Assembly (NCBI GenBank): GCA_963509715.1
Contig: CAUPCB010000008.1
Location: 1-50,678 of the forward strand
From: JABCPE02 sp963509715
Lineage (GTDB): Bacteria; Bacteroidota; Bacteroidia; Flavobacteriales; Weeksellaceae
Length of the DNA: 50,678 nt
Direction of reading: 5' to 3'
Position numbers and translations under genes: made by a program. The notes under the pieces are model-generated. The model did not search any database. It was given only the letters and a program-made list of their open reading frames with translations, and was not told where the DNA came from. Of this stretch, positions 7,207 through 15,895 are shown one piece after another; position 1 is the stretch's first letter, and every line of letters begins with the position of its first letter.

Positions 7207-10200
7207 TGAAACATATTTTAGGCTTAGATTTAGGCTCAAACTCTATTGGGTGGGCGCTTATTGAACAAGATTTTGATAATAAACAAGGGAAAATTCTTGG
7301 ACTGGGAAGTAGAATTATTCCTATGGATCAGGGAATTTTAGGAGAGTTTGAGAGAGGAAATAAAGTTTCCCAAACGGCAGAAAGGACAAAATTTCGCGGT
7401 ATACGCCGACTAAGAGAGCGGCATCTGCTCCGTAGGGAAAGACTGCACAGGGTTCTCCATTTGTTAGGATTTTTGCCGCCTCACTATGAGGCACAAATAG
7501 ACTTCACAAAGCGTTTTGGTAAATTTATAGAAGATTCCGAGCCTAAACTGGCATATAATAATGAAGGTTTTATCTTTTTAGAAAGTTTCAATGAAATGGT
7601 TGAGGATTTTAAAAAACATCAACCACAGTTGTTTTATATAAAATCTAATGGCGAAGAGAGTAAAATTCCTTACGACTGGACGATTTATTATTTAAGAAAA
7701 AAGGCTTTGCAGGAGAAAATTAGTAAGGAAGAATTAGCTTGGATAATTCTGAATTTTAATCAGAAAAGAGGATACTACCAGTTGCGAGGTGAGGAGGAAG
7801 AAAAATCTACTAAAAATGTAGAATTTTATTCTTTAGAAATAACAGATGTAATAGCTGATACGCCTAATAATAAAGGAGAAATATGGTATTCTATACATTT
7901 AGAAAATGGATGGGTGTATCGTAGAGCTAGTAAGATTTCATTGGAAGATTGGAAAGGGAAGGTGCGAGATTTTATAGTAACGACAGAACTAAACCAGGAT
8001 GGTTCTATAAAACTAGATAAAGAAGGCAAAGAAAAACGCTCTTTCAGAGCGCCTAACGAAGATGATTGGAATTTACTTAAAAAGAAGACCGAACAGAATA
8101 TTACTTTTTCAGGGAAAACGGTAGGCGAATATATCTACGACCATCTATTGCAAAATCCTAATCAGAAAATAAAAGGAAAACTAGTCCGAACCATCGAACG
8201 AAAGTTCTATAAAGAAGAATTAAAGGCTATTTTAGAAAAACAGGTAGCCCTTCAGCCAGAGCTTTTTACGGAAGAGCTTTTTGTGGATTGTGTAAGAGAA
8301 TTGTATAAAAATAATGAAATTCACCAAAACAGCCTTTCTTCAAAAGATTTTGTGCATTTGTTCCTGAATGATATTATTTTCTATCAAAGACCTCTGCGCA
8401 GTCAAAAATCAAATATATCAAGCTGTTCTCTAGAATATCGTTTCTGTATTGATGAAGAAACAAAACAGAGAAGAAAAACTTATCTAAAAGTCATTTCTAA
8501 ATCAAATCCTTATTATCAGGAATTTAGAGTATTGCAATGGCTTTCTAATCTTAAAATTTATAGAAAAGAAGATGATAAAGATGTTACTTCTGAATTTATT
8601 TCTTCCATAGAGGACAAAGAAATTTTGTACGAGTTTTTAATGTCTGAAAAAGAGGTAAGTAATAAATCTATACTTGAATTTCTTTTAATGAAATCATTGA
8701 GAGAGACATATCCTTTTGCTAAAGAAACGGAGCTAAAAAAAGAACTGAAAAAAGAAATTACGAAATACCGCTGGAACTATGTATATGAGGAGGAAAATGA
8801 CAACAAAAAATATCCAATGAATGAAACAGGATATGAGATTAGAAAAAGGCTGAAAGAAGTAAAAAACATACCAGATAATTTCTTGACCAAAGATATAGAA
8901 TATCAGCTTTGGCACATAATATATTCTGTAACAGATAAATACGAATACGAAAAGGCTCTGATGAAGTTTGCGCAAAAACATAATTTGGATACAGAGTCTT
9001 TCGTAGAAAATTTTAAGAAAATAAAACCTTACCCAAGTGATTATGGAGCATTTTCTGAGAAAGCAATCAAGAAACTGCTTCCTCTGATGCGTTTTGGTAA
9101 ATATTGGAATTATAGCGACATTTCTGAACCAATACAAGCGCGAATATCAGACATTATCAATGGAGTTGATAATGAGAGCATTAAAACCATTGTGAGAGAA
9201 AAGGCTGAAAAATTCCAGCTTAGCCAAGAAGCTGATTTCCAAGGACTTCCGCTTTGGTTGGCTCAGTATATAGTGTATGGAATTCATTCAGAGGCTGCTG
9301 ATATACAGCGCTGGACTTCACCTTCTGATTTGGAAGAATATCTGAAAGGCTTCAAACAGCATTCTTTGAGAAATCCTATTGTAGAACAGGTAGTTACAGA
9401 GACTCTGCGAGTGGTAAAGGACATTTGGGAATATTATGGAAAAGGAGAAGAAAATTTCTTCAAAGAGATACATATAGAGCTTGGAAGGGAACTTAAGAAA
9501 ACAGCCGAGGAAAGAAACAGAATGACTAGGGAAATAAATGAAAATGAAGAAACAAATCTGAATGTAAAAAAGAAATTACAAGAATTATTTGAAGATAAAA
9601 GCGCAGAGAATGTTCGTCCGTATTCTCCTATTCAGCAAGAAAAATATAAACTTTGGCTGGAACAAAAAGAAAGGTCTCCTTACACAGGGCAGATAATTCC
9701 GTTAAGTAGATTATTTACAGATGATTATCAGATAGAGCATGTCATTCCTCAAAGTAGATTTTTTGATGACAGCCTTTCTAATAAAGTGATATGCGAGTCT
9801 GCTGTTAATGCTGAAAAAGGAGCACAGCTAGGGTTAGAATTTATAAAGAAACATGGCGGAAAGATATTAGATATAGACTTAAATAAAAAAGTTACAGTCC
9901 TTAATGAAAAAGAGTATAAAGAGCTGGTCAATGAACTCTTTGCCAATAACCGAGGAAAAAAAGCCAAACTGCTGATGGAGGAAATTCCAGAGAAAATGGT
10001 AGAAAGACAGCTCAATGACACAAGGTATATCAGTAAATTTATTTCACAAATTCTTTCCAATATAGTTCGTTCTCCTCAGGAGGATAATGGAGTGAATTCT
10101 AAAAATATTATACCATGTACAGGAAAAATTACAGCCGCGCTGAAACAAGACTGGGGGCTGAATGATGTGTGGAATGACCTTATCCTGCCTCGTTTTGAGA

Positions 10201-11687
10201 GAATGAATAATCTGACACAGACAGAGTTATTTACAACATATAGTGAAAAATACCAGAAGAAGATTCCTATTGTTCCACTTGAACATGCTAAAGGTTTCCA
10301 AAAGAAACGAATAGATCACCGTCACCATGCTTTGGATGCTTTGGTTGTCGCGTGTGCTACTCGCAGTCATATCAATTATATGAATAACCAGCACGCTTTG
10401 GATAAACATAAGGCTAAAGAAGAGAAACAAAACGCTCGAATAGATTTAAGAACTGTCCTATGTGAGAAGAAATATAATGATAATGCTGAAGATAATTATA
10501 ACTGGACATTCAAAAAGCCATGGAGTACCTTTACTCAAGATGTGCGAAGCGCCCTTGAAATGGTAGTTGTGAGTTTCAAACAAAACCTAAAAGTAATCAA
10601 TAAAGCTACCAATTACTATGAAAAATGGGTAGAAGAAAAAGGTAAAAAGGTAAAGAAAAAAGTGAAACAAGAGGGTATCAACTGGGCTATCAGAAAACCA
10701 CTTCATGATGATTTACCTTACGGCGAAATAAAATATCAAACTAATTATTTAAAAATATCTGAAAATATTTCTAAAAGAAAATTTATAATAGATGAATTTA
10801 TTAGAAATCAAGTAGAGAGAATTTATGTTGAGAATCATAGTAAAAATAATCTAACACAGAAATATCTAAAAGAATATCCTGTAATAGATAAAAAAGGAAA
10901 AAAAGTTATAAGTACGGATTTTAGAATAGAAGTAATTAAATATAGAAAACGAAAGCCAATATCAATACTTTCTGATAGAAATTCTAGAACAGGAATAACC
11001 ACTATTGAAAAAATGCTTCAAGCTATTAATAAAATAGCAGACAATGTTTTAAAGCAAGAGTTATTATTACATTTAGAACAGAATAATAATGATATTGATA
11101 AGGCTTTTGCAGTAGAAGGAATAGAACGATTCAATTCTGAAAGAAAGACACCTATATATAGATTACCTTTTATTGAAGATGGAGAAAAAAAAATTAAATT
11201 AGGTAGCAAAGGTAAATATGTAGAAGCAGCCAAAGGAACTAATCTTTTCTTTGGAATATATCAAGGGAAAGAAAAACGCTCCTATGCCACTATTCCGTTA
11301 GATGAGGTTATTGAGCGACAAAAACAAGGACTTACTTCTGTTCCAGAACTTAATGAAAAAGGAGAAAAATTATTATTTAGTCTCTCTCCTAATGATTTGG
11401 TGTATGTGCCTATGGAAGGTGAAGATGCGGAAAGTATTGATTTTACTAATTTATCCAAAGAACAAAAGGAAAGGGTTTATAATGTAAATGATTTTTCTTC
11501 TACTTGTTATTTTACACCTAATAGGATAGCAAAAGCTATTTGTCCTAAAGAAGTTGATATGCAAAGAAAAGATAACGGATTATCAGGATCATTTGATATA
11601 AAGACTGCTAGTATAAATGGGGTTCAAATTAAAGAAACTTGTATCAAACTAAAAATAGACCGCTTAGGAAATATTTCTAAGGCTTGA
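7206..11687 (+). CDS. cas9: CRISPR-associated endonuclease Cas9 (type II-C)
   Basis: RNA-guided double-strand DNA nuclease of 1493 aa. RuvC-I: ILGLDLGSNSIGWAL with Asp8. Arg-rich bridge helix: about residues 58-88. RuvC-II: IHIELGREL with Glu758. HNH: YQIEHVIPQSRFFDD with His845, Asn859 and Asn868 as the expected catalytic or supporting residues. RuvC-III: HHALDA with His1041 and Asp1044. About 450 residues follow for the PAM-interacting part. All catalytic residues are present, so the enzyme looks active. The absence of csn2 and cas4 and the cas9-cas1-cas2 order place it in subtype II-C. It is longer than the roughly 1000-1100 aa of Neisseria- or Campylobacter-type II-C enzymes, as in other Flavobacteriia. 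The PAM cannot be read from this window. Confidence 0.97.
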   Translation: MKHILGLDLGSNSIGWALIEQDFDNKQGKILGLGSRIIPMDQGILGEFERGNKVSQTAERTKFRGIRRLRERHLLRRERLHRVLHLLGFLPPHYEAQIDFTKRFGKFIEDSEPKLAYNNEGFIFLESFNEMVEDFKKHQPQLFYIKSNGEESKIPYDWTIYYLRKKALQEKISKEELAWIILNFNQKRGYYQLRGEEEEKSTKNVEFYSLEITDVIADTPNNKGEIWYSIHLENGWVYRRASKISLEDWKGKVRDFIVTTELNQDGSIKLDKEGKEKRSFRAPNEDDWNLLKKKTEQNITFSGKTVGEYIYDHLLQNPNQKIKGKLVRTIERKFYKEELKAILEKQVALQPELFTEELFVDCVRELYKNNEIHQNSLSSKDFVHLFLNDIIFYQRPLRSQKSNISSCSLEYRFCIDEETKQRRKTYLKVISKSNPYYQEFRVLQWLSNLKIYRKEDDKDVTSEFISSIEDKEILYEFLMSEKEVSNKSILEFLLMKSLRETYPFAKETELKKELKKEITKYRWNYVYEEENDNKKYPMNETGYEIRKRLKEVKNIPDNFLTKDIEYQLWHIIYSVTDKYEYEKALMKFAQKHNLDTESFVENFKKIKPYPSDYGAFSEKAIKKLLPLMRFGKYWNYSDISEPIQARISDIINGVDNESIKTIVREKAEKFQLSQEADFQGLPLWLAQYIVYGIHSEAADIQRWTSPSDLEEYLKGFKQHSLRNPIVEQVVTETLRVVKDIWEYYGKGEENFFKEIHIELGRELKKTAEERNRMTREINENEETNLNVKKKLQELFEDKSAENVRPYSPIQQEKYKLWLEQKERSPYTGQIIPLSRLFTDDYQIEHVIPQSRFFDDSLSNKVICESAVNAEKGAQLGLEFIKKHGGKILDIDLNKKVTVLNEKEYKELVNELFANNRGKKAKLLMEEIPEKMVERQLNDTRYISKFISQILSNIVRSPQEDNGVNSKNIIPCTGKITAALKQDWGLNDVWNDLILPRFERMNNLTQTELFTTYSEKYQKKIPIVPLEHAKGFQKKRIDHRHHALDALVVACATRSHINYMNNQHALDKHKAKEEKQNARIDLRTVLCEKKYNDNAEDNYNWTFKKPWSTFTQDVRSALEMVVVSFKQNLKVINKATNYYEKWVEEKGKKVKKKVKQEGINWAIRKPLHDDLPYGEIKYQTNYLKISENISKRKFIIDEFIRNQVERIYVENHSKNNLTQKYLKEYPVIDKKGKKVISTDFRIEVIKYRKRKPISILSDRNSRTGITTIEKMLQAINKIADNVLKQELLLHLEQNNNDIDKAFAVEGIERFNSERKTPIYRLPFIEDGEKKIKLGSKGKYVEAAKGTNLFFGIYQGKEKRSYATIPLDEVIERQKQGLTSVPELNEKGEKLLFSLSPNDLVYVPMEGEDAESIDFTNLSKEQKERVYNVNDFSSTCYFTPNRIAKAICPKEVDMQRKDNGLSGSFDIKTASINGVQIKETCIKLKIDRLGNISKA

Positions 11688-11711
11688 TAATGTAACTAAT
11701 TTTTAGAGGCT

Positions 11712-12605
11712 ATGCTGTATCGTTCTATTTATATTGGCAATCCTGCTTATCTAAAGCTTAGGGATAAACAATTAAAGATTACTGACCCTGAAACCAAAAT
11801 AGAAAAGGGAAGTATTTCTATAGAGGATTTAGGATTGTTGATGCTTGACCATTATCAGATTACCATATCTCATCAGCTGATGCAGGAAATGATGAAGAAT
11901 AATGTCGTAATGATTAGTTGTGATTCTAAGCATATGCCAAAAGGTGTAATGCAGCCTATTTATGGACATTCAGAGCATTCGGAACGGATAAAATATCAAT
12001 TGGAGGCAAGCGAGCCTTTGAAAAAGCAGCTCTGGAAACAAACAATAGAATGTAAAATAGAGAATCAGGCTAAAGTATTGGAGAAATTAGGCAGATTTTC
12101 TGAACCGATGTATGAGTATTTGAAAAATGTAAAATCAGGAGATTCTACTAATATGGAAGGTATTGCCGCCCAGCATTATTGGAAATATCTTATCAGTCCA
12201 GATTTTCTCAGAGGCAGGTTTGGTGATTATCCTAACCAGTTTTTTAATTTTGGGTATGGAGTTCTTTTGAGCATCGTTTCTAGAGCAATAGTAGAGACAG
12301 GTCTGCTTCCTGTATTGGGAATTTTTCATAAGAATAAATACAATCCCTATTGCTTGGCAAGTGATATGATGGAGCCTTATCGCCCATTTGTGGATATGCT
12401 CGTTATCCAATGGATAGAGAATAATCCTGATATAGAAGAGCTTAGCAAAGAAGCAAAAGCACATTTTCTAAATATTGCTTCAAAAGATGTACGCATAGAT
12501 GGTCTTGTAAGGCCGCTGATGGTTGGTATAAAAACAACGATTTCTTCGCTCTATAAATGCTACACAGGAGAGAAAAGATTGATTTCTTATCCCAATTTAT
12601 TATGA
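11712..12605 (+). CDS. cas1: CRISPR-associated endonuclease/integrase Cas1
   Basis: The 297-aa protein is the usual size for type II Cas1. Metal-binding residues are in place: Glu149 (NMEGIAAQHYW), His206 (GIFHKNKYN) and Asp218/Glu221 (LASDMMEPYRP). With Cas2 it forms the integrase that inserts new spacers. It starts 24 nt after the cas9 stop, and its stop codon overlaps the cas2 start (ATGA), so cas9-cas1-cas2 is one operon. Confidence 0.96.
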   Translation: MLYRSIYIGNPAYLKLRDKQLKITDPETKIEKGSISIEDLGLLMLDHYQITISHQLMQEMMKNNVVMISCDSKHMPKGVMQPIYGHSEHSERIKYQLEASEPLKKQLWKQTIECKIENQAKVLEKLGRFSEPMYEYLKNVKSGDSTNMEGIAAQHYWKYLISPDFLRGRFGDYPNQFFNFGYGVLLSIVSRAIVETGLLPVLGIFHKNKYNPYCLASDMMEPYRPFVDMLVIQWIENNPDIEELSKEAKAHFLNIASKDVRIDGLVRPLMVGIKTTISSLYKCYTGEKRLISYPNLL

Positions 12606-12940
12606 ATAGTGAACGACTAAATGCATATCGAATTATGTGGGTTATGGTGTTATATGATTTACCTACTGATACAAAAGAAAATATAAAGGCATCTAATTTA
12701 TTTAGAAAGCGCCTGATAGATGATGGTTTCTCTCTATTTCAGTTTTCTATGTATATCCGCCATTGCCCAAGCCGAGAGAATGCAGAAGTTCATATCAAAA
12801 GAGTAAAAAATATATTACCAAAACAAGGAAAAGTAGCGATAATGTGCATTACAGATAAACAATTTGGAGCGATAGAAATTTTTTATGCTAGGAATGAAGA
12901 AAAACCACCTCCAGTGTGGCAGCAGTTAGAATTATTTTAA
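12602..12940 (+). CDS. cas2: CRISPR-associated protein Cas2
   Basis: With the start at 12602 the protein is 112 aa and begins MNSERLNAYRIMWVMVLYDL, the normal Cas2 opening (first beta strand, conserved Asp19). An in-frame ATG 15 codons earlier (12557) is less likely because it would add a tail unlike Cas2. The chosen ATG overlaps the cas1 stop in ATGA, the usual translational coupling. Cas2 is the structural dimer bridging the two Cas1 dimers in the integrase. It ends 57 nt before the first repeat, and a terminator occupies most of that gap. Confidence 0.95.
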   Translation: MNSERLNAYRIMWVMVLYDLPTDTKENIKASNLFRKRLIDDGFSLFQFSMYIRHCPSRENAEVHIKRVKNILPKQGKVAIMCITDKQFGAIEIFYARNEEKPPPVWQQLELF

Positions 12941-12960
12941 TTTTTTGAATCGTATAAAAC

Positions 12961-12990
12961 AAAAAAATCCGCTGATTATCAGTGGATTTT
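12961..12990. terminator. Bidirectional terminator between cas2 and the CRISPR array
   Basis: An 11-bp stem (12965-12975 with 12979-12989, one G-T pair, 3-nt loop) is flanked by seven A on the left and four T on the right. On the plus strand it can end the cas operon. On the minus strand it has the longer U-run and would end crRNA transcripts just beyond the last repeat. Confidence 0.8.
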
Positions 12991-12997
12991 ACTTTGA

Positions 12998-13506
12998 GCT
13001 GTGATGTATCCACAAAGTTAAAGAATTTGAAAGCAACTCACAACCTCTCTTGAGACTGTCTATTTGCCATACCGGCTGTGATGTATCCACAAAGTTAAAG
13101 AATTTGAAAGCAACTCACAACCATCCTTATTCTTGCTTCCTGTAATCCAGCGCTGTGATGTATCCACAAAGTTAAAGAATTTGAAAGCAACTCACAACAG
13201 CATCATTAAAACATTGGCACTTAGGAGAGCTGTGATGTATCCACAAAGTTAAAGAATTTGAAAGCAACTCACAACAACTCCTCTTGTGCAGATTTTCTAT
13301 CCAAAGCTGTGATGTATCCACAAAGTTAAAGAATTTGAAAGCAACTCACAACTACTCTAACTTATTCAGAAGAGAATTTACCGCTGTGATGTATCCACAA
13401 AGTTAAAGAATTTGAAAGCAACTCACAACTTTCGGGGTTCGCTCCCGAAAGAGCGAGAAGCTGTGATGTATCCACAAAGTTAAAGAATTTGAAAGCAACT
13501 TACAAA
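12998..13506 (-). CRISPR. Type II-C CRISPR array, 7 repeats of 47 bp, 6 spacers of 30 bp
   Basis: Repeats start at 12998, 13075, 13152, 13229, 13306, 13383 and 13460 and are all 47 bp. Spacers are 13045-13074, 13122-13151, 13199-13228, 13276-13305, 13353-13382 and 13430-13459, each exactly 30 bp. Repeats 1-6 look identical. Repeat 7 (13460-13506) differs in its last six bases (TACAAA for CACAAC). The crRNA strand is minus: there the repeat begins GTTGTGAGTTGCTTTCAAAT, which pairs perfectly with the tracrRNA anti-repeat and so forms the 3' tag after each spacer. On that strand the degenerate repeat comes first, and its 5' half would serve no crRNA, which may explain its decay. Confidence 0.98.
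13460..13506 (-). promoter_or_regulatory. Repeat-internal promoter, first and strongest copy
   Basis: On the minus strand this terminal repeat reads TTTG, 20 nt, TAACTTTG, a full-consensus Bacteroidota promoter. The six other repeats (12998-13044, 13075-13121, 13152-13198, 13229-13275, 13306-13352, 13383-13429) have GTTG in place of TTTG and the same TAACTTTG. Initiation would fall in the last 8-10 nt of the repeat, just before the spacer, so each spacer could have its own start, as known for Neisseria meningitidis and Campylobacter jejuni type II-C arrays. Confidence 0.66.
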
Positions 13507-13685
13507 GTTGTTTCTACATCTGCAAAAGTTTTTTTATTATAAATAGAAAAAGACTACTTTTAAAAGCTATCTTTTTTTGATACCTCTGTTTCAAGGGTAG
13601 CACAATGGGTGGTTCTTTAAAACCTACCCTTTGTATTGTAAAAGTTAATACCTTTTTTAATAAAAGGTAAAATATATAGAACAAA
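13507..13685. other. AT-rich non-coding gap between array and recA with two inverted repeats
   Basis: No convincing gene. AAGGGTAG (13593-13600) and CTACCCTT (13624-13631) form an 8-bp inverted repeat with a 23-nt spacer. TACCTTTT and AAAAGGTA (13649-13669) form an 8-bp hairpin with a 5-nt loop. No TAnnTTTG box faces the array here. The stretch could be an old CRISPR flank or remnant repeats; nothing specific is supported. Confidence 0.4.
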
Positions 13686-13718
13686 AAACGCCCTGATGAA
13701 ATTTTCATCAGGGCGTTT
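13686..13718 (-). terminator. recA terminator
   Basis: A perfect stem (AAACGCCCTGATGAAA with its complement) is followed on the minus strand by a U-run. It lies 35 nt past the recA stop. Confidence 0.88.
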
Positions 13719-13752
13719 CCATTAAAATTGAATATAATTATGAAAAGATTTA

Positions 13753-14757
13753 TTACTCTTTATTTTTAATGGCCTCAGTTATTTTTTGGCTAAGTTCTTC
13801 GGTAAGTTCTGGGTTGTCTTTCAGAAGTTCTTTCACAGCATCTCTACCTTGTCCTAGTTTAGTGTCTCCGTAGCTGAACCATGAGCCGCTTTTCTTAATT
13901 ACATCATAGTCTACACCAAGGTCTAAGATTTCTCCAATCTTGGAAACTCCCTCGCCGTACATAATGTCAAATTCTGCTTGTCTGAAAGGTGGCGCCACTT
14001 TATTTTTCACCACTTTTACTTTTACTCGGCTTCCTACGGCTTCATCGCCTACCTTTATCGGCGTGCTGGCTTTTCTGATGTCTATTCTCACAGAAGCATA
14101 GAATTTAAGGGCGTTTCCACCAGTAGTGGTTTCTGGGTTACCAAACATCACACCTATTTTTTCTCTCAACTGGTTGATGAAAATCACAGTGCATTTGGTT
14201 TTATTGATAGTTCCTGTGAGTTTTCTCAATGCTTGAGACATCAGCCTAGCGTGTAGTCCCATTTTGGAATCTCCCATGTCGCCGTCTATTTCGGCCTTTG
14301 GAGTAAGAGCCGCCACAGAGTCTATTACCACGATATCTATCGCACCAGAACGGATGAGGTTGTCCGCGATTTCAAGGGCTTGCTCTCCATTGTCTGGCTG
14401 GGAAATAATAAGGTTTTCTAAATCAATTCCTAATTTTGCAGCATAATTTCTGTCAAAGGCATGCTCTGCATCTATGAAAGCCGCTATTCCTCCTGCTTTT
14501 TGGGCTTCGGCAATGGCGTGTAGTGTAAGGGTGGTTTTCCCTGATGATTCAGGCCCAAAAATCTCTATCACTCTTCCTCGCGGATATCCACCTACACCAA
14601 GGGCGATATCCAGTCCCAAAGAACCAGACGGAATCACTTCTATTGTATCATCTACTGCGCTGTCTCCCAGCTTCATTACTGTACCTTTTCCATAGGTCTT
14701 GTCCATTTTTTCTAGGACTAGACTCAGTGCTTTTTTCTTATCTTCTAAATTACTCAT
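13753..14757 (-). CDS. recA: Recombinase RecA
   Basis: The 334-aa protein carries the Walker A motif GPESSGKTTL (about residues 69-78), the Walker B segment IDIVVIDSVAAL, and the KFYASVRIDIRK region. It forms filaments on single-stranded DNA, promotes strand exchange and triggers SOS cleavage. The length and acidic C-terminal tail are normal. It is monocistronic with its own promoter and terminator, and is not part of the CRISPR locus although adjacent to it. Confidence 0.97.
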   Translation of the reverse strand: MSNLEDKKKALSLVLEKMDKTYGKGTVMKLGDSAVDDTIEVIPSGSLGLDIALGVGGYPRGRVIEIFGPESSGKTTLTLHAIAEAQKAGGIAAFIDAEHAFDRNYAAKLGIDLENLIISQPDNGEQALEIADNLIRSGAIDIVVIDSVAALTPKAEIDGDMGDSKMGLHARLMSQALRKLTGTINKTKCTVIFINQLREKIGVMFGNPETTTGGNALKFYASVRIDIRKASTPIKVGDEAVGSRVKVKVVKNKVAPPFRQAEFDIMYGEGVSKIGEILDLGVDYDVIKKSGSWFSYGDTKLGQGRDAVKELLKDNPELTEELSQKITEAIKNKE

Positions 14758-14776
14758 CTTCGATCAAATATTGCCT

Positions 14777-14809
14777 CAAAGTTACAAATATTTTAGTAGA
14801 TATTATCAA
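14777..14809 (-). promoter_or_regulatory. recA promoter
   Basis: On the minus strand TTG (complement of 14807-14809), 22 nt, then TAACTTTG (complement of 14777-14784), 19 nt before the recA start. I see no clear SOS-type palindrome over it. Confidence 0.6.
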
Positions 14810-14885
14810 TTTTGTTTTTAAAAAATTTCCATCAAAATAAAATCCTAGAAATCATAATGGAATAAAGAAAAAAATAAAAAATCCT

Positions 14886-14893
14886 TATCTTTG
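14886..14893 (+). promoter_or_regulatory. -7 box for the Gfo/Idh/MocA gene
   Basis: TATCTTTG lies 28 nt upstream of the ATG at 14922. The -33 box is not clear. Confidence 0.5.
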
Positions 14894-14921
14894 GCAAAAT
14901 TCTTTTAAATACAAAAAAGTA

Positions 14922-15890
14922 ATGTTAAAAGCAGGTTTAGTAGGTGCTGGGCATCTTGGAAAAATACATTTGAAATTGCTCAACCAATCAGAAAAATACG
15001 ATTTGGTGGGCTTCCATGATAAAGATATAGAAAATTCAAAAAAGCTGGAAGCAGAATTTGGGTATAAATTTTATGAAAACTTGGATGAACTCTTGGATAA
15101 AATACAGGTTCTAGATATCGTGACGCCTACATTTTATCATCATGACTATGCTAAAATAGCCATAGAAAGAGGTTTGGATTTTTTCATAGAAAAGCCTGTA
15201 ACTCAGACCTTAGAACAGGCAGAAGAGATTATTCAGCTTTGTAACGAAAAGGGAATCAGAGCGCAGGTAGGGCATGTAGAGCGTTACAATCCTGCATTTA
15301 TCGCTACGAAGCCATTTATCAGCGAGCCAAAATTCATTGAAATCCACCGTTTAGCTGAGTTTAATCCGAGAGGAACGGATGTTTCTGTGGTTTTGGATTT
15401 GATGATACATGATTTGGATATTTTGCTTTCTTTGGTGAAATCTCCTGTGAAAAATATCCATGCAAGCGGCGTTTGTGTGGTCAGCAAATCGCCTGATATT
15501 GCCAATGCCAGAATAGAATTTGAGAATGGATGTGTGGCGAACCTTACCACGAGCCGAATCTCAATGAAATCAATGCGAAAGAGCCGATTTTTCCAGCGAG
15601 ATGCCTATATTTCGGTGGATTTCTTGGAGAAAAAAGCAGAGGTTATCCGTATGAAACCAGCTCCTGAAAATCCATCAGATTTTGATATGATTATCCAAAA
15701 TGCAGAGGGCGAGAGAAACCAAATCATATTCGAATATCCTAATATCCAGCCAAATAATGCGATTTTGGATGAATTGGAAAGTTTTGCAAACTCCATCACT
15801 GAGAATAAGCCCGTGGAGGTAAGTCTGGAAGATGGAACAGAAGCGCTGAAAGTGGCTTTGGAAATTATGAAACTAATTGATAAAAAATAA
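14922..15890 (+). CDS. Gfo/Idh/MocA-family NAD(P)-dependent oxidoreductase
   Basis: The 322-aa protein has an N-terminal Rossmann fold (LKAGLVGAGHLGKIHLKLL, the GxGxxG-type nucleotide motif at residues 7-12) and the family signature FFIEKPVTQT near residues 87-97, where the EKP Lys is usually catalytic. A C-terminal substrate domain holds HDLDILLSL. Members act on sugars, inositols or related compounds, and the substrate cannot be told from sequence alone. It has its own -7 box. The next gene starts 5 nt after its stop, so the two may be co-transcribed. Confidence 0.9.
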   Translation: MLKAGLVGAGHLGKIHLKLLNQSEKYDLVGFHDKDIENSKKLEAEFGYKFYENLDELLDKIQVLDIVTPTFYHHDYAKIAIERGLDFFIEKPVTQTLEQAEEIIQLCNEKGIRAQVGHVERYNPAFIATKPFISEPKFIEIHRLAEFNPRGTDVSVVLDLMIHDLDILLSLVKSPVKNIHASGVCVVSKSPDIANARIEFENGCVANLTTSRISMKSMRKSRFFQRDAYISVDFLEKKAEVIRMKPAPENPSDFDMIIQNAEGERNQIIFEYPNIQPNNAILDELESFANSITENKPVEVSLEDGTEALKVALEIMKLIDKK

Positions 15891-15895
15891 TTTAT

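Noticed and set aside
7206..11687. Cas9 checked for inactivating changes.
   Set aside because: Asp8, Glu758, His845, Asn868, His1041 and Asp1044 are all present and the frame is intact.
12998..13506. Each CRISPR repeat contains TATCCACA, one base short of a DnaA box, seven times at 77-bp spacing.
   Set aside because: The match lies beside the repeat's TAACTTTG box, where TTTGTGGATA-type sequence also occurs at other promoters here. All copies share the same mismatch, so this is one coincidence repeated, not seven boxes.
13507..13685. AT-rich region with hairpins beside the degenerate repeat, considered as the CRISPR leader.
   Set aside because: No promoter box faces the array and the adjacent repeat is the decayed one, which fits the old end of the array better than the acquisition end.
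13514..13708. 64-codon minus-strand ORF between the array and recA.
   Set aside because: It includes the recA terminator, has a low-complexity Lys/Phe/Leu composition and resembles no protein I know; likely chance.
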